Part shown: in pieces, positions 9,500-19,165 of the stretch
Layout of the letters: each line of letters starts with the position of its first letter
Numbering within the stretch: the first letter of the stretch is position 1
Assembly (NCBI RefSeq): GCF_011682175.1
Contig: NZ_WHJG01000001.1
Location: 1-64,000 of the forward strand
Source of the DNA: Massilia frigida
GTDB taxonomy: Bacteria; Pseudomonadota; Gammaproteobacteria; Burkholderiales; Burkholderiaceae_D
DNA: 64,000 nucleotides
Reading direction: 5' to 3'
Program-made: the position numbers and the translations under genes
Notes under the pieces: model-generated
The model's database searches: none
Seen by the model: the letters and a program-made list of their open reading frames with translations, nothing else
What the model was told of the DNA's origin: nothing

Positions 9500-10039
9500 T
9501 CAGTTTCTGAACGGAAATTTAAAGGCGGCGAGCAGAGCTTTCGCTTCGTCGTCGGTCTTAGCGGTTGTCGTGATGCTGATATTCATACCGCGCAACGCGT
9601 CAATCTTGTCGTACTCGATTTCAGGGAAAATGATCTGTTCCTTGACACCGATGTTGTAGTTACCACGGCCATCGAACGAACGGCCATTGACGCCACGGAA
9701 GTCACGCACGCGCGGCAGGGCCACGGTGATGAAGCGATCCAGGAATTCGTACATACGGGCACCGCGCAGGGTGACCATGGTACCGATTGGATAGCCTTCA
9801 CGGATTTTGAAACCCGCGATTGCCTTGCGCGACTTGGTGGTCACTGGCTTCTGGCCGGCGATCTTGGTCAGATCGGCGACAGCGTGCTCGAGAACCTTCT
9901 TGTCGGCGATCGCTTCACCAACACCCATGTTCAGGGTGATCTTGGTCAGGCGCGGCACTTCCATTGCCGATTTGTAGCCAAATTTGGCAACCAGGTCGGC
10001 AACGACCTTATCTTTATAAAATGCTTGGAGACGGGCCAT
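9500..10039 (-). CDS. rplE: 50S ribosomal protein L5
   Basis: 179-aa L5 that binds 5S rRNA in the central protuberance and contacts S13 across the subunit bridge. Motifs: [36 protein letters not shown] and the C-terminal [20 protein letters not shown]. Overlap-free, 6 bp after rplX. Confidence 0.98.
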   Translation of the reverse strand: MARLQAFYKDKVVADLVAKFGYKSAMEVPRLTKITLNMGVGEAIADKKVLEHAVADLTKIAGQKPVTTKSRKAIAGFKIREGYPIGTMVTLRGARMYEFLDRFITVALPRVRDFRGVNGRSFDGRGNYNIGVKEQIIFPEIEYDKIDALRGMNISITTTAKTDDEAKALLAAFKFPFRN

Positions 10040-10045
10040 GATGTC

Positions 10046-10360
10046 TTAAACCTTCACTACTTCGCCGGAGGACTTGAAAACGCGGACTTTCTTGCCGTCT
10101 ACGTCTTTGAAGCCCACGCGGTCTGCCTTGCCAGTCGCTGCATTAAACAATGCAACGTTGGACACGTGAATCGGCATTGTCTTGTCGACGATACCACCAG
10201 TTACACCGGTCATTGGGTTCGGCTTGGTCGCTTTTTTAGCGATGTTGACGCCTTCAACCACGACATGTTCAGCATCGATACGTTGCTGAACAACACCGCG
10301 CTTGCCCTTGTCTTTCCCGGTCAGAACGATGACTTCGTCGTTTTTACGAATCTTATCCAT
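10046..10360 (-). CDS. rplX: 50S ribosomal protein L24
   Basis: 104-aa L24, an assembly-initiating protein, with the KOW motif in [16 protein letters not shown] and the [13 protein letters not shown] block. Lies between rplN and rplE in the spc operon. Confidence 0.98.
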   Translation of the reverse strand: MDKIRKNDEVIVLTGKDKGKRGVVQQRIDAEHVVVEGVNIAKKATKPNPMTGVTGGIVDKTMPIHVSNVALFNAATGKADRVGFKDVDGKKVRVFKSSGEVVKV

Positions 10361-10369
10361 TACGACTCC

Positions 10370-10738
10370 TTACAGGACTTCAGGTGCCAGGGACACGATC
10401 TTCATGAACTTTTCAGTGCGCAGTTCGCGCGTGACTGGTCCAAAAATCCGGGTACCGATCGGCTCGAGCTTGGCGTTGAGCAAAACAGCAGCATTGCCGT
10501 CGAACTTCACCAGGGAGCCGTCTTGGCGGCGCACACCTTTAGCGGTACGCACAACCACAGCGTTATAAATTTCACCTTTTTTGACACGGCCGCGTGGCGC
10601 AGCAACCTTGACGGTTACCTTGATCACGTCACCGATGCCAGCATAACGGCGCTTGGAACCGCCCAATACCTTGATGCACATGACTTCCTTGGCACCTGTA
10701 TTGTCGGCTACTTCGAGCCGGCTTTCAGTTTGAATCAT
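10370..10738 (-). CDS. rplN: 50S ribosomal protein L14
   Basis: 122-aa L14 ([28 protein letters not shown]-type and FGPVTRELR motifs), at the subunit interface. It is the first gene of the spc block: a 327-bp spacer with a candidate promoter separates it from rpsQ, matching the E. coli arrangement in which the spc operon promoter lies before rplN. Confidence 0.98.
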   Translation of the reverse strand: MIQTESRLEVADNTGAKEVMCIKVLGGSKRRYAGIGDVIKVTVKVAAPRGRVKKGEIYNAVVVRTAKGVRRQDGSLVKFDGNAAVLLNAKLEPIGTRIFGPVTRELRTEKFMKIVSLAPEVL

Positions 10739-10919
10739 AGTATTCTCTTTCCCAACTTAAGCCGAAGAATCCCCACAATGTGGGCCTGCGGTCAGTCTTG
10801 GTCCCGCCAACCTCCCCTGCTGGGTCGATTGATTGGGTGATGGACTTTCCAAAAACTTTCGTTGCAGGCCGCGCCACCGGGGTGACTAATAATGCGGCGT
10901 TACATGAACGAAGCCCGCT

Positions 10920-10948
10920 AGTATCACACAATACTGGCGGGCCCGCAA
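10920..10948 (-). promoter_or_regulatory. candidate sigma-70 promoter of the spc operon, with stem-loop
   Basis: In the 327-bp gene-free spacer 10739-11065 the minus strand carries TTGCGG (plus 10943-10948), a 17-nt spacer, and GATACT (plus 10920-10925) with an upstream TG of the extended -10 type. The predicted start is about 175 bases before rplN. The same place holds a 12-bp near-perfect inverted repeat (10913-10924 / 10931-10942, one mismatch). The rest of the spacer shows no ORF or other clear element. Confidence 0.55.
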
Positions 10949-11065
10949 GAACTTTTATCCGGAAGCTGGCTGCCGCACAAAAATGCGACACCCCCATCCG
11001 GCACTACTGGCCATACTGGAAGGACCACCCCGCTTGCGCCGGGCCACCCTTCCGTCTTTTAAGTC

Positions 11066-11338
11066 TTAGATGACTTGCGCTGCTTGCACAACGCGGGTCA
11101 CGGTCCAAGCCTTGGTCTTCGAGATCGGACGACCTTCCTGGATCTCGACCGTATCGCCGGTCTTGACCGAGTTGGTCTCGTCATGCGCGTGATACTTGTT
11201 CGAACGCATGATGATCTTGCCGTACAAAGGGTGCTTGACGTGACGCTCGATCAGGACGGTAACAGTCTTGTCCATCTTGTCGGAAACCACTTTACCGACC
11301 AAGGTGCGCTTCAGGGCGACTTTAGTAGTTTCGGTCAT
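11066..11338 (-). CDS. rpsQ: 30S ribosomal protein S17
   Basis: 90-aa S17, an OB-fold primary 16S rRNA binder ([50 protein letters not shown]). Its start overlaps the rpmC stop by 4 bp. It is the last gene of the S10 operon here; the 327-bp spacer follows. Confidence 0.98.
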   Translation of the reverse strand: MTETTKVALKRTLVGKVVSDKMDKTVTVLIERHVKHPLYGKIIMRSNKYHAHDETNSVKTGDTVEIQEGRPISKTKAWTVTRVVQAAQVI

Positions 11339-11526
11339 TTGGCTTCCTTCGAGTTCATAACAGTCTTCACACGCGCGATGTCGCGGCGTACCTTCTTGAG
11401 TTGCGAAGTGTTGCTCAGCTGTTGCGTAGCGATTTGCATGCGCATGCCGAACTGTGCCTTCAACAAATCATTCAGCTCTTTCTGAAGAGCTGCCTGGTCT
11501 TTGCCGCGGAGTTCTGTTGCTTTCAT
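11335..11526 (-). CDS. rpmC: 50S ribosomal protein L29
   Basis: 63-aa helical L29 ([22 protein letters not shown]..., [15 protein letters not shown]) located at the tunnel exit next to L23. Overlaps rpsQ by 4 bp (ATGA), consistent with translational coupling. Confidence 0.98.
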   Translation of the reverse strand: MKATELRGKDQAALQKELNDLLKAQFGMRMQIATQQLSNTSQLKKVRRDIARVKTVMNSKEAK

Positions 11527-11538
11527 ATACGACTCCTT

Positions 11539-11958
11539 TTATTGGCCGACTTGGCGGATGACAAACGTCGTCGCCAGTGGCAGTTTGGCGGCGGCCAGAC
11601 GGAACGCTTCCCGGGCCAGCGTCTCATCAACGCCGTCCATTTCGTACAGTACCTTGCCTGGCTGAATTTCAGCGACGTAGTACTCCGGGTTACCTTTACC
11701 GTTACCCATACGGACTTCAGCTGGCTTGTTCGAAATTGGCTTGTCCGGGAAAATACGGATCCAAATACGACCACCGCGCTTGATGTGACGGGTCATGGCA
11801 CGACGAGCTGCTTCGATCTGACGTGCTGTGATACGGCCGCGGGCAACTGCCTTCAGACCGAATTCACCGAACGAGACAGCGGTGCCGCGTGTGTGCGAAA
11901 TGCCGGTGTTACGGCCTTTCTGCTCTTTACGATACTTCCTGCGTGCTGGTTGCAGCAT
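11539..11958 (-). CDS. rplP: 50S ribosomal protein L16
   Basis: 139-aa L16 that helps organise the A-site region. Contains [17 protein letters not shown], the [21 protein letters not shown] block and [20 protein letters not shown]. Two bases after rpsC; order is standard. Confidence 0.98.
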   Translation of the reverse strand: MLQPARRKYRKEQKGRNTGISHTRGTAVSFGEFGLKAVARGRITARQIEAARRAMTRHIKRGGRIWIRIFPDKPISNKPAEVRMGNGKGNPEYYVAEIQPGKVLYEMDGVDETLAREAFRLAAAKLPLATTFVIRQVGQ

Positions 11959-11960
11959 GA

Positions 11961-12809
11961 TTATTCTCCTGCTTTCTCAGCTGGTGCAGCAGCAGCCGCT
12001 TCCGGCTTCTTCACTGCGACTGCAGGACGAGCACGGACGACTGGAGCGCCAGTTGGGGTTGAACCTGGACGGCCTGGAGCACCGGCTGGACGCGGACGGC
12101 CTGCTGGCTTGCCATCGTCACGGCGCGGACCGCGGCTCTTCTTCTCGTCAGCCGGGGTATCGATGACTGGTGCATCGCCATTTGGCGCGCGGTCACCCTT
12201 GTATACCCAGACCTTGACGCCGATGATGCCGTAGGTCGTTGCTGCTTCGCTGGTACCGTAGTCGATATCGGCGCGCAGGGTGTGCAGAGGCACGCGGCCT
12301 TCGCGATACCACTCTTTACGTGCGATTTCGATACCGTTCAAGCGGCCCGACGACATGATCTTGATGCCCAGGGCACCCAGACGCATGGCGTTTTGCATCG
12401 CGCGCTTCATGGCGCGGCGGAACATGATCCGCTTTTCCAGCTGCTGCGAAATCGAATCGGCGATCAGCTGCGAGTCGATTTCCGGCTTGCGGATTTCTTC
12501 GATGTTCACGTGCACAGGAACGCCCATGATCTTGGTCAGCGCCGACTTCAGTACTTCGATGTCTTCGCCTTTTTTACCAATGACCACGCCTGGACGCGAG
12601 CTGTAGATCGTGAAGCGCGCGTTCTTGGCAGGACGCTCGATCACGATGCGGCCAACCGAAGCGTTCTTCAGTTTCTTTTTCAGGAACGCACGTGCCTTGA
12701 GATCTTCGTTCAGCATTTGGGCAAAGTTACCATTGCCCGCGTACCAACGCGATGCCCAGTTACGGGTTACTGACAGGCGAAAGCCTGTTGGATGAATCTT
12801 CTGTCCCAT
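11961..12809 (-). CDS. rpsC: 30S ribosomal protein S3 with a long Pro/Ala-rich tail
   Basis: 282-aa S3 at the mRNA entry side of the 30S head. It has [18 protein letters not shown], the type-2 KH domain with the GKKG loop ([17 protein letters not shown], around residues 70-90), and the C-terminal S3 domain up to about residue 215 (VKVWVYKGD). It then carries a ~65-residue low-complexity tail rich in P, A, R and K. E. coli S3 is 233 aa; tails of this kind occur in other betaproteobacteria and are presumably disordered. Confidence 0.97.
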   Translation of the reverse strand: MGQKIHPTGFRLSVTRNWASRWYAGNGNFAQMLNEDLKARAFLKKKLKNASVGRIVIERPAKNARFTIYSSRPGVVIGKKGEDIEVLKSALTKIMGVPVHVNIEEIRKPEIDSQLIADSISQQLEKRIMFRRAMKRAMQNAMRLGALGIKIMSSGRLNGIEIARKEWYREGRVPLHTLRADIDYGTSEAATTYGIIGVKVWVYKGDRAPNGDAPVIDTPADEKKSRGPRRDDGKPAGRPRPAGAPGRPGSTPTGAPVVRARPAVAVKKPEAAAAAPAEKAGE

Positions 12810-12818
12810 CGTGACCCC

Positions 12819-13148
12819 TTAGTTGCCGACAGTCACGTAGATGTGACAGGATTGTTTTGAGATGCGATCACCCCGGCCTTTAGCGCGTGCAGTAAAGCGC
12901 TTCAGGATAGGACCCTTTTCAACGTAGATCTGGACGACCTTCAGCTCGTCGATGTCAGCGCCATCATTGTGCTCGGCGTTCGCGATCGCGGACTCCAGAA
13001 CCTTCTTGATGATCGTTGCACCTTTTTTCGGGCTGAACTGCAAGATGTTGAGTGCTGCGTCAACCTTCTTGCCACGGATCAGATCGGCAACCAGACGACC
13101 TTTTTGGTCGGACAGGCGCACACCTTTGAGGATAGCTTTGGTTTCCAT
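12819..13148 (-). CDS. rplV: 50S ribosomal protein L22
   Basis: 109-aa L22, whose beta-hairpin lines the exit tunnel (macrolide-relevant). Motifs: [28 protein letters not shown] and the hairpin/C-terminal [18 protein letters not shown]. Its first base overlaps the last base of rpsS. Confidence 0.98.
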   Translation of the reverse strand: METKAILKGVRLSDQKGRLVADLIRGKKVDAALNILQFSPKKGATIIKKVLESAIANAEHNDGADIDELKVVQIYVEKGPILKRFTARAKGRGDRISKQSCHIYVTVGN

Positions 13149-13423
13149 TATTTCTTCGCCTTCTTGTCAGCGGCATGGCCCTTGAACGTACGGGTCAGTG
13201 CGAATTCGCCGAGCTTGTGACCAACCATGTTCTCGGAGATGTATACCGGCACGTGCAGCTTGCCGTTATGCACTGCGATCGTCAGGCCGATGAAGTCTGG
13301 CGAGATCGTCGAACGGCGCGACCAGGTTTTGACTGGCTTCTTGTCTTTGTTCGCTTGCGCGGTTTCGACTTTTTTCACCAGGTGGGCGTCGATAAACGGC
13401 CCTTTTTTCAATGAACGTGTCAT
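13148..13423 (-). CDS. rpsS: 30S ribosomal protein S19
   Basis: 91-aa S19 ([53 protein letters not shown]) in the small-subunit head next to S13. Located between rplB and rplV in the S10 operon. Confidence 0.98.
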   Translation of the reverse strand: MTRSLKKGPFIDAHLVKKVETAQANKDKKPVKTWSRRSTISPDFIGLTIAVHNGKLHVPVYISENMVGHKLGEFALTRTFKGHAADKKAKK

Positions 13424-13432
13424 GTCTTATCC

Positions 13433-14260
13433 TTATTTCTTGCCGCGGCGCGAGACGATCATCGAAGTCGTACGCTTGTTACGGCGCGTCTTCTTACCCT
13501 TCGTCTGTTGGCCCCAAGGCGACACTGGATGACGACCAGCTGCGGTTTTACCTTCACCACCACCGTGCGGGTGATCGACCGGGTTCATGACCACACCGCG
13601 AACGGTAGGACGAACACCGCGCCAGCGCATCGCGCCAGCTTTACCGATCTTGCGCAGGCTGTGCTCGGCATTACCGACTTCGCCAACCGTTGCACGGCAT
13701 TCGATGTGCACGCGGCGTACTTCACCCGAGCGCAGACGCACTTGAGCGTAGGTACCTTCGCGCGCCATCAGAACAACACCAGCGCCGGCGGTACGTGCCA
13801 TCTGGGCACCTTTACCTGGCAGCATCTCGACGCAATGCATCACGGTGCCGACTGGGATGTTACGGATAGGCAGGCAGTTGCCCGACTTGATAGGCGCTTC
13901 CGAACCATTCATCACCGAATCGCCAACGGACATGCCCTTGGTTGCGATGATGTACTGGCGCTCACCGTCTGCATAGCACAGCAGGGCGATGTTCGCGGTA
14001 CGGTTTGGATCGTATTCGATACGCTCGACCTTTGCCGGAATACCATCCTTCTGACGCTTGAAGTCGATCAGGCGATAGTGCTGCTTATGACCACCGCCGA
14101 TGTGGCGGGTGGTGATGTGACCGTTGTTGTTACGGCCGGCAGTTTTCGATTTCTTTTCAACCAGGGCTGCGAACGGACGACCTTTGTACAGGTCCGGGTT
14201 CACAACCTTCACCATGCCGCGACGGCCTGGTGAGGTTGGTTTCATCTTTACGAGTGCCAT
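13433..14260 (-). CDS. rplB: 50S ribosomal protein L2
   Basis: 275-aa L2, required for subunit association and the peptidyl-transferase region. Visible: [21 protein letters not shown] and the conserved C-terminal [16 protein letters not shown] loop with the invariant His. Ends with [14 protein letters not shown]. Its start overlaps the rplW stop by one base. Confidence 0.99.
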   Translation of the reverse strand: MALVKMKPTSPGRRGMVKVVNPDLYKGRPFAALVEKKSKTAGRNNNGHITTRHIGGGHKQHYRLIDFKRQKDGIPAKVERIEYDPNRTANIALLCYADGERQYIIATKGMSVGDSVMNGSEAPIKSGNCLPIRNIPVGTVMHCVEMLPGKGAQMARTAGAGVVLMAREGTYAQVRLRSGEVRRVHIECRATVGEVGNAEHSLRKIGKAGAMRWRGVRPTVRGVVMNPVDHPHGGGEGKTAAGRHPVSPWGQQTKGKKTRRNKRTTSMIVSRRGKK

Positions 14261-14577
14261 TATTTAGCCTCCTCGGAGAAGTTGATTTCCTGGCCAGGCT
14301 TCAGGCACACGAAAGCACGCTTGGTATGGTTGCGACGGCCATTGAAACGGCCCGAGCGCTTTTGCTTACCTTCGCGATTGGCTGTCTGCACCGACAGCAC
14401 TTCAACCTTGAACAACAGTTCAACGGCTGCCTTGATTTCAGGCTTGGTCGCATCCGGCAATACGCGGAACACGATCTGCTCGTTCTTTTCCGCGACCATG
14501 GTGGCCTTCTCGGAAATGACTGGCGCCTGGAGCACCTTCATCAGGCGCTCTTCGGAAAATTTGATTACGCCGCTCAT
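14260..14577 (-). CDS. rplW: 50S ribosomal protein L23
   Basis: 105-aa L23 of the tunnel exit, docking site for trigger factor and SRP. Motifs: [20 protein letters not shown] and the basic loop [19 protein letters not shown]. Overlaps rplD by 4 bp (ATGA), consistent with coupled translation. Confidence 0.98.
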   Translation of the reverse strand: MSGVIKFSEERLMKVLQAPVISEKATMVAEKNEQIVFRVLPDATKPEIKAAVELLFKVEVLSVQTANREGKQKRSGRFNGRRNHTKRAFVCLKPGQEINFSEEAK

Positions 14578-15194
14578 GCGAACATCTCCTCGATCATGGC
14601 CAGTGCTGCTTTGGTGACCACGATTTTTTTGTAGAACACCAGCGACATCGGATCAGCGTGCTTCGGCTCGACAACCAGCACGTTCGGCAGGTTACGCGAT
14701 GCCAGCAGCAGGTTTTCTTCGAGCTTGTCGGTGATGATCATGACCGATTCCAGGCCCATGCCCTGCAGCTTTTGCGACAGCAGCTTGGTCTTTGGCGCAT
14801 CCAGATTGATGCCTTCGACCACGACCAGACGCTCTTCGCGTGCCAGTTGCGACAAGATCGAGCAGATACCTGCGCGGTACATCTTCTTGTTCACTTTGTG
14901 GGTGAAGTTTTCGTCAGGCGAGTTCGGGAAAATCCGACCGCCGCCGCGCCACAGTGGCGAGGACGACATACCAGCACGCGCGCGGCCGGTACCTTTTTGG
15001 CGCCATGGCTTCTTGGTCGTGTGGTGAACTTCTTCACGATCCTTCTGCTTGCGGTTACCGCTACGTGCGTTGGCAGCGTAAGCGACGACGATCTGGTGGA
15101 TCAGGGCTTCGTTGTAGTCACGACCGAAAACGGTATCGGCTGCGGCGACGTTCGAACCTGCTTGACCTTGCTCATTCAGAAGCTTGAGTTCCAT
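14574..15194 (-). CDS. rplD: 50S ribosomal protein L4
   Basis: 206-aa L4 with the tunnel loop ([20 protein letters not shown]) and the conserved globular domain. In E. coli L4 is the feedback repressor of the S10 operon, acting on the leader before rpsJ. Here the S10 leader cannot lie next to rpsJ-rplC in the usual way because those genes are separated, so any L4 feedback would have to act on the short leader before rplC. Confidence 0.98.
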   Translation of the reverse strand: MELKLLNEQGQAGSNVAAADTVFGRDYNEALIHQIVVAYAANARSGNRKQKDREEVHHTTKKPWRQKGTGRARAGMSSSPLWRGGGRIFPNSPDENFTHKVNKKMYRAGICSILSQLAREERLVVVEGINLDAPKTKLLSQKLQGMGLESVMIITDKLEENLLLASRNLPNVLVVEPKHADPMSLVFYKKIVVTKAALAMIEEMFA

Positions 15195-15196
15195 AA

Positions 15197-15853
15197 TTAA
15201 GCTCCCTTCTGAACTTTGGATTTAATGGCTGGCGAAACGATCACCTGACCATTTTTCGCACCTGGTACGGCACCTTTGACCAGCAACAGCTGACGGTCGG
15301 CATCGATACGGGCGATTTCGAGATTCTGTACGGTACGATTCACGTCACCGAGGTGACCGGTCATGCGCTTACCAGGGAAAACACGACCTGGATCCTGCGC
15401 CATACCGATGGAACCTGGCACGTTGTGCGAACGCGAGTTACCGTGCGTTGCGCGGCCGGAAGCGAAGTGGTAACGCTTGATAACGCCGGCGTAGCCCTTA
15501 CCGATCGTGACGCCTTGGACGTCGATCTTCTGACCGACTTCGAACAGGGAAGCAGCAACAACGTCGCCAGCTTTCAGTTCGGCAGCTTTACCAGCGTCAA
15601 CGCGGAATTCGCGCAACATGGTGCCTGCTTCGACGCCAGCTTTGGCGTGGTGACCCGCAACAGCTTTGGTCACGCGGGAAGCGCGACGTTGACCGAATGC
15701 GACCTGAACAGCGGAGTAACCATCTGTTTCAGGGGTTTTGATTTGTGCGACACGGTTGTTCGACACGTCCAGAACGGTGACAGGGATCGAGTCCCCTTCA
15801 TCCGTAAAGATGCGCATCATTCCAACCTTGCGACCGAGAAGGCCTAGGCTCAT
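15197..15853 (-). CDS. rplC: 50S ribosomal protein L3
   Basis: 218-aa L3 ([39 protein letters not shown] with the Gln that is methylated by PrmB in E. coli, [12 protein letters not shown]). It heads the S10 operon here: rpsJ, which normally precedes it directly, lies 19.4 kb away. A GGAG-type ribosome binding site (AATGGAGAAAAA) precedes the ATG. Confidence 0.98.
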   Translation of the reverse strand: MSLGLLGRKVGMMRIFTDEGDSIPVTVLDVSNNRVAQIKTPETDGYSAVQVAFGQRRASRVTKAVAGHHAKAGVEAGTMLREFRVDAGKAAELKAGDVVAASLFEVGQKIDVQGVTIGKGYAGVIKRYHFASGRATHGNSRSHNVPGSIGMAQDPGRVFPGKRMTGHLGDVNRTVQNLEIARIDADRQLLLVKGAVPGAKNGQVIVSPAIKSKVQKGA

Positions 15854-15951
15854 TTTTTCTCCATTCCCACCTGCGATTGGGCGGGGCTGACTGTTTAACT
15901 ACCAAGTAAAGGACAGATTCAAAAACACACGAATCCATACCGAAGCCGGCT

Positions 15952-15980
15952 AGGATAGCATGCAAAAAGGCTTGACGCAA
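15952..15980 (-). promoter_or_regulatory. candidate sigma-70 promoter for the rplC-led S10 operon
   Basis: Minus strand TTGCGT (plus 15975-15980), 17-nt spacer, TATCCT (plus 15952-15957) preceded by TGC of the extended -10 type. The predicted start lies near 15945, giving a leader of about 90 nt before rplC. The position fits the need for a new promoter now that rpsJ no longer precedes rplC. No long L4-type leader structure was worked out. Confidence 0.6.
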
Positions 15981-16116
15981 CAACTTAGTTGGGGTTATGT
16001 CGATGTGTTGTGCAGCGGCGGATGCGGAGGTGTTGCGAGGGGCGCAAGCGGGGTGTTTTACGGGGTCAAATGCGTGGGGAAACGCGTAAAACCTGCGGGT
16101 TTCGCTATCTCATGAT

Positions 16117-16181
16117 CCGTCGTTCCCGCCGAGTGCCGCCTTGGCGCGGGAAGTCGTTTCTGGCAATGCCAGGAACGACGG
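16117..16181. repeat. dispersed ~65-bp palindromic repeat, copy 1
   Basis: Outer arms CCGTCGTTCC (16117-16126) and GGAACGACGG (16172-16181) enclose two smaller hairpins (a CCCGC/GCGGG stem, and CTGGC AAT GCCAG). The reverse complement of the element at 40534-40592 aligns with it along most of its length. REP-like dispersed palindromes of this kind are common in betaproteobacterial intergenic DNA. It sits between the rplC promoter and a hypothetical gene. Confidence 0.75.
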
Positions 16182-16205
16182 CCTGGAGGCTGGCGCTCTG
16201 GCGAG

Positions 16206-16709
16206 CTACCTTGCCAGCGGCCGTCCGCCCGACCCGATCCGCAAGCGCAGCCAGAACTGCGCCAGCCGCTCCCACCAGCTGCGCCGGACCCGGCCGGTGC
16301 GCAGGCGCGTCTCGCCCGCCATCGGCACGGCCATTTCCCAGCGCACCGGATAGATATTCACGCGCTTGGTATACCTGCTCAGCAGCGCGGTGGTCTCGAT
16401 CCCGGCAAAATCGAGGTGCCGGTCCAGCAGGAACACGAACATCGGCTCGACATGCTGCTTCTTGCCGCGCGTGCTGACCTCCACGCAGGACGGCAGGATC
16501 ACGCCATCGCTCAAGGTGGTGTTGGCGGCCACAATATAATGACCCAACGGGTCGAGCGGCACCGCGTCCAGGCTGGTCGGGCGCACGAACGACTCCCCAT
16601 TGCCCAGGTTGACCTCCTCGTCGATCGCCCATTCCCAGATGGGATAGGCGGCAAAGTCGGCATGCGTGACCTTGCGGATGGAGCGGCGGATAGCAAGATC
16701 TGGGGTCAT
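16206..16709 (-). CDS. hypothetical protein, 167 aa
   Basis: Soluble protein without signal peptide or membrane segment; Trp- and Arg-rich C-terminus (RRSWWERLAQFWLRLRIG). The first half contains IRKVTHADFAAYPIWEWA and GHYIVAANTTLSDG. I do not recognise a family. It is transcribed toward rplC but separated from it by the dispersed repeat and the rplC promoter, and it is divergent from the Ter module, so its link to either is unclear. Start at 16709 is the first ATG. Confidence 0.6.
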   Translation of the reverse strand: MTPDLAIRRSIRKVTHADFAAYPIWEWAIDEEVNLGNGESFVRPTSLDAVPLDPLGHYIVAANTTLSDGVILPSCVEVSTRGKKQHVEPMFVFLLDRHLDFAGIETTALLSRYTKRVNIYPVRWEMAVPMAGETRLRTGRVRRSWWERLAQFWLRLRIGSGGRPLAR

Positions 16710-16822
16710 GGACGGGGCGGCATAGCTTCGAGGTAACGGGTCCAGTTTACGGCCAGCGCTGATTTCTGTCCAGCAACGCCCAGCTGGCGTGACCGGAAAA
16801 CCTCAAAACAAAAATTTAAGAC

Positions 16823-16852
16823 TTGCCTACCAATCAAGTGCGCCCATATACA
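16823..16852 (+). promoter_or_regulatory. possible promoter of the Ter module
   Basis: TTGCCT (16823-16828), 18-nt spacer, TATACA (16847-16852), about 105 bases upstream of the terD-like start, in the 254-bp divergent spacer. The region further down is AT-rich (TGTATATT, CTGTAATTTTG), so the true start could lie nearer the gene. Weak evidence only. Confidence 0.25.
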
Positions 16853-16963
16853 GGCTGGCAAGCACGTTGTATATTACGACCGGAAATTGCAACACTGTAA
16901 TTTTGTTATCGTGCGCCACTGCGTTGGCGTGAAGTGCCCTCAACCCGTTACAAGGAGTTATAC

Positions 16964-17539
16964 ATGGCAATCAGTTTGCAAAAAGGCGGCAACGTCAACC
17001 TGAGCAAGGAAGCGCCGGGACTGACCAAGGTCGTCATCGGCCTCGGCTGGGATCCACGCGCGACCGACGGCAGCGCCTTCGACCTCGACGGCAGCGCCTT
17101 CATGCTCAAGGCGGACGGCAAGGTTCGCGCCGACGCCGACTTCATTTTCTACAACAACCTCAAATCGAGCGATGGTTCGGTGGTGCACGGCGGTGACAAC
17201 ACCTCGGGCGCGGGCGACGGCGACGACGAGCAGGTGCGCATCGACCTGAGCGCGGTGCCGGCCGAGATCGACAAGGTATCGTTCTGCGTGACCATTCACG
17301 AAGCCGAAACGCGCAAGCAGAATTTCGGCATGGTCGGCAAGGCCTACATCCGCTGCCTGAACGCCGAAGGCGACAAGGAACTGGCCCGTTACGACCTGTC
17401 GGAAGACGGTTCGACCGAAACGGCGATGATCTTCGGCGAGCTGTATCGCGCCGGCGCGGAATGGAAGTTCAAGGCCATTGGCCAGGGCTTCAAGGGCGGC
17501 CTGGGGCCACTGGCCAAGTCGTTCGGCGTCAACGCCTAA
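16964..17539 (+). CDS. terD: TerD-family stress protein
   Basis: 191-aa TerD/TerE-type protein. These are small calcium-binding beta-sandwich proteins of the tellurite/chemical stress (Ter) systems. The start at 16964 is chosen because AAGGAG lies 7 bases upstream and the product then begins [18 protein letters not shown], the family N-terminus. Visible family features are [19 protein letters not shown], the acidic [14 protein letters not shown] metal-binding loop, [10 protein letters not shown], and [13 protein letters not shown]. Length equals the family norm (about 190). It is as close to TerE as to TerD, so the symbol is approximate. It begins the 16.96-25.3 kb Ter module. Confidence 0.9.
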   Translation: MAISLQKGGNVNLSKEAPGLTKVVIGLGWDPRATDGSAFDLDGSAFMLKADGKVRADADFIFYNNLKSSDGSVVHGGDNTSGAGDGDDEQVRIDLSAVPAEIDKVSFCVTIHEAETRKQNFGMVGKAYIRCLNAEGDKELARYDLSEDGSTETAMIFGELYRAGAEWKFKAIGQGFKGGLGPLAKSFGVNA

Positions 17540-17688
17540 AGCACGACCCGCTGGTCCGCGCCCGCAAGGATGGCTGCTTCAGGGCGGCGCCTTGCGGGCG
17601 TTGTGACGTGTGGGGGATGCGTATGCATGAGTGCGGCCCGTGAGCGTGCCGGGCCGCCATCCCTCCCCCGTCGTTCCTGCTCCCCAGC

Positions 17689-17718
17689 CCGTCGTTCCCG
17701 CGCAGGCGGGAACGACGG
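17689..17718. repeat. perfect palindromic repeat (short REP-like unit)
   Basis: 13-bp arms CCGTCGTTCCCGC / GCGGGAACGACGG with a 4-nt GCAG loop, preceded at 17669 by an extra half-unit (CGTCGTTCCTGC). It shares the GTCGTTCC core with the longer repeats at 16117 and 40534. It lies in the 250-bp gap between two Ter genes and could act as a transcriptional pause or mRNA-stability element inside the operon. Confidence 0.75.
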
Positions 17719-17789
17719 TTTCGAGGGTGACGGCCAATATACCGGCGCCGTTTACCCAACTCTTCCTCTTACCTGATAGCGCGGACACC

Positions 17790-19124
17790 ATGGAAAACTT
17801 ATCACGCGGGCAGCGTCTGCCGCTGGCCGGCATCGCTCCCAACGGCACCTTCGATATCGGCCTGAACGCCGCCGGCCTGCGGCTCGACTTCGCCTGCTTC
17901 GGCCTGGGCACCGACGGCAAGCTGCTCGATGAGTCGTACATGACCTTCTTCAACCAGCCGCGCACGCCCTGCGGTGGCGCCGAACTGATCGACATCCCCG
18001 GCGACCTGCTCGGTTTCCGCATCGATACCCGCCTGCTGCCCGCCAACATCGACCAACTGGCGATCACCGCCAGCGTCGACGGCGACGGCACCATGTCCCA
18101 GCTCTCCAGCGGCTACCTGCGCCTGCTCGCCGGCACCGAAGAAAATGCGCGCTTCGCCTTTTCCGGCGCCGATTTTGCCCAGGAACGCGCCATCATGCTC
18201 GGCAACCTGTACCGCAAGGATGGCCAGTGGCGCTTCATGGCCGTCGGCCAGGGCTTCAACGGCGGCCTCGACGCGCTGGTGGCCCACTTCGGCGGCGCCG
18301 TGGCCGCCCCCGCGCCGGTCGCCGCCCCGGCATCCCGCCCGGCCGCCGAAGCGGGCCGCGTCTCGCTCGAAAAACGCATCGCCAGCAGCGCGCCCCACCT
18401 GGTCAGCCTGGTCAAGCACGCCACCGTCTCGCTGGAAAAAGTGGGCCTGGCCAAGCACTGCGCCAAGGTCGCCCTGGTACTCGACATTTCCGGCTCCATG
18501 GGCTCGCTCTACCGCAAGGGCCTGGTACAACAATTTGCCGACCGCATCCTGGCCCTGGGCTGCAAGTTCGACGACGATGGCGAAATCGACGTCTTCCTGT
18601 TCGGCTCCAAGGTGCACCAGCCGGCGCCCATGAACCTCGGCAACGCGCGCGCCTACATCCGCGACGTCGTCGAAGCCCACCCGCTCGAAGGCGACACCCG
18701 CTACGGCCGCGCGATGGAAGCGGTGCGCCGCTTTTACTTTCCGGATTCCCAGGGCGGCGAGCGCAAGAGCGCAGTGGCGGCACCCCTGCCGGTATTCGTC
18801 ATGTTCGTCACCGATGGCGGCACCTCCGACAAGCCGCTCACCGAGAAACAGTTGCGCTGGGCTAGCTACGAACCGATCTTCTGGCAATTCATGGGCATCG
18901 GCAAGGGCAAGAAATCGAAAAGCAAGAAACTGCTCCAGTTCGCCGACTCCGACTTCCCCTTCCTGGAACAGCTCGACGAGCTTTCCGGACGCCTGCTCGA
19001 CAATGCCGGCTACTTTTCGGTCAGCTCGCCCGACGAACATTCCGACGCCGAACTGTACGACCTGCTCATGGCAGAATACCCGGGCTGGATAACGCTGGCA
19101 AAACAACACCGGCTGCTTCCCTAA
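17790..19124 (+). CDS. TerF-like protein: TerD domain fused to a von Willebrand A domain
   Basis: 444-aa protein. Residues about 1-170 form a TerD-type domain (LSRGQRLPLAGIAP at the start, RKDGQWRFMAVGQGFNGGL near its end). A Pro/Ala linker and two SLEK-type motifs follow, then a vWA domain (about 225-440) with an intact MIDAS: DISGS at 232-236, the conserved Thr in GDTRYGRAM, and TDGGTSD. This matches the TerF architecture of ter operons, thought to assemble a metal-dependent complex. The start at 17790 (MENLSRG) is preferred: the upstream extension to 17631 merely translates the REP-like repeat. Confidence 0.85.
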   Translation: MENLSRGQRLPLAGIAPNGTFDIGLNAAGLRLDFACFGLGTDGKLLDESYMTFFNQPRTPCGGAELIDIPGDLLGFRIDTRLLPANIDQLAITASVDGDGTMSQLSSGYLRLLAGTEENARFAFSGADFAQERAIMLGNLYRKDGQWRFMAVGQGFNGGLDALVAHFGGAVAAPAPVAAPASRPAAEAGRVSLEKRIASSAPHLVSLVKHATVSLEKVGLAKHCAKVALVLDISGSMGSLYRKGLVQQFADRILALGCKFDDDGEIDVFLFGSKVHQPAPMNLGNARAYIRDVVEAHPLEGDTRYGRAMEAVRRFYFPDSQGGERKSAVAAPLPVFVMFVTDGGTSDKPLTEKQLRWASYEPIFWQFMGIGKGKKSKSKKLLQFADSDFPFLEQLDELSGRLLDNAGYFSVSSPDEHSDAELYDLLMAEYPGWITLAKQHRLLP

Positions 19125-19165
19125 AATAGCAGCAGCAACAATCACGATTCATTAAGAAAGCAAAC

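Noticed and set aside
15854-15951. E. coli-like S10 leader with L4-responsive hairpins
   Set aside because: The predicted leader before rplC is only about 90 nt and I could not see the characteristic hairpin set; it cannot be claimed without folding and comparative analysis.
17631-17789. N-terminal extension of the TerF-like protein
   Set aside because: The added 53 residues include VVPAQAG, the translation of the REP-like repeat; the TerD domain starts cleanly at the ATG at 17790.
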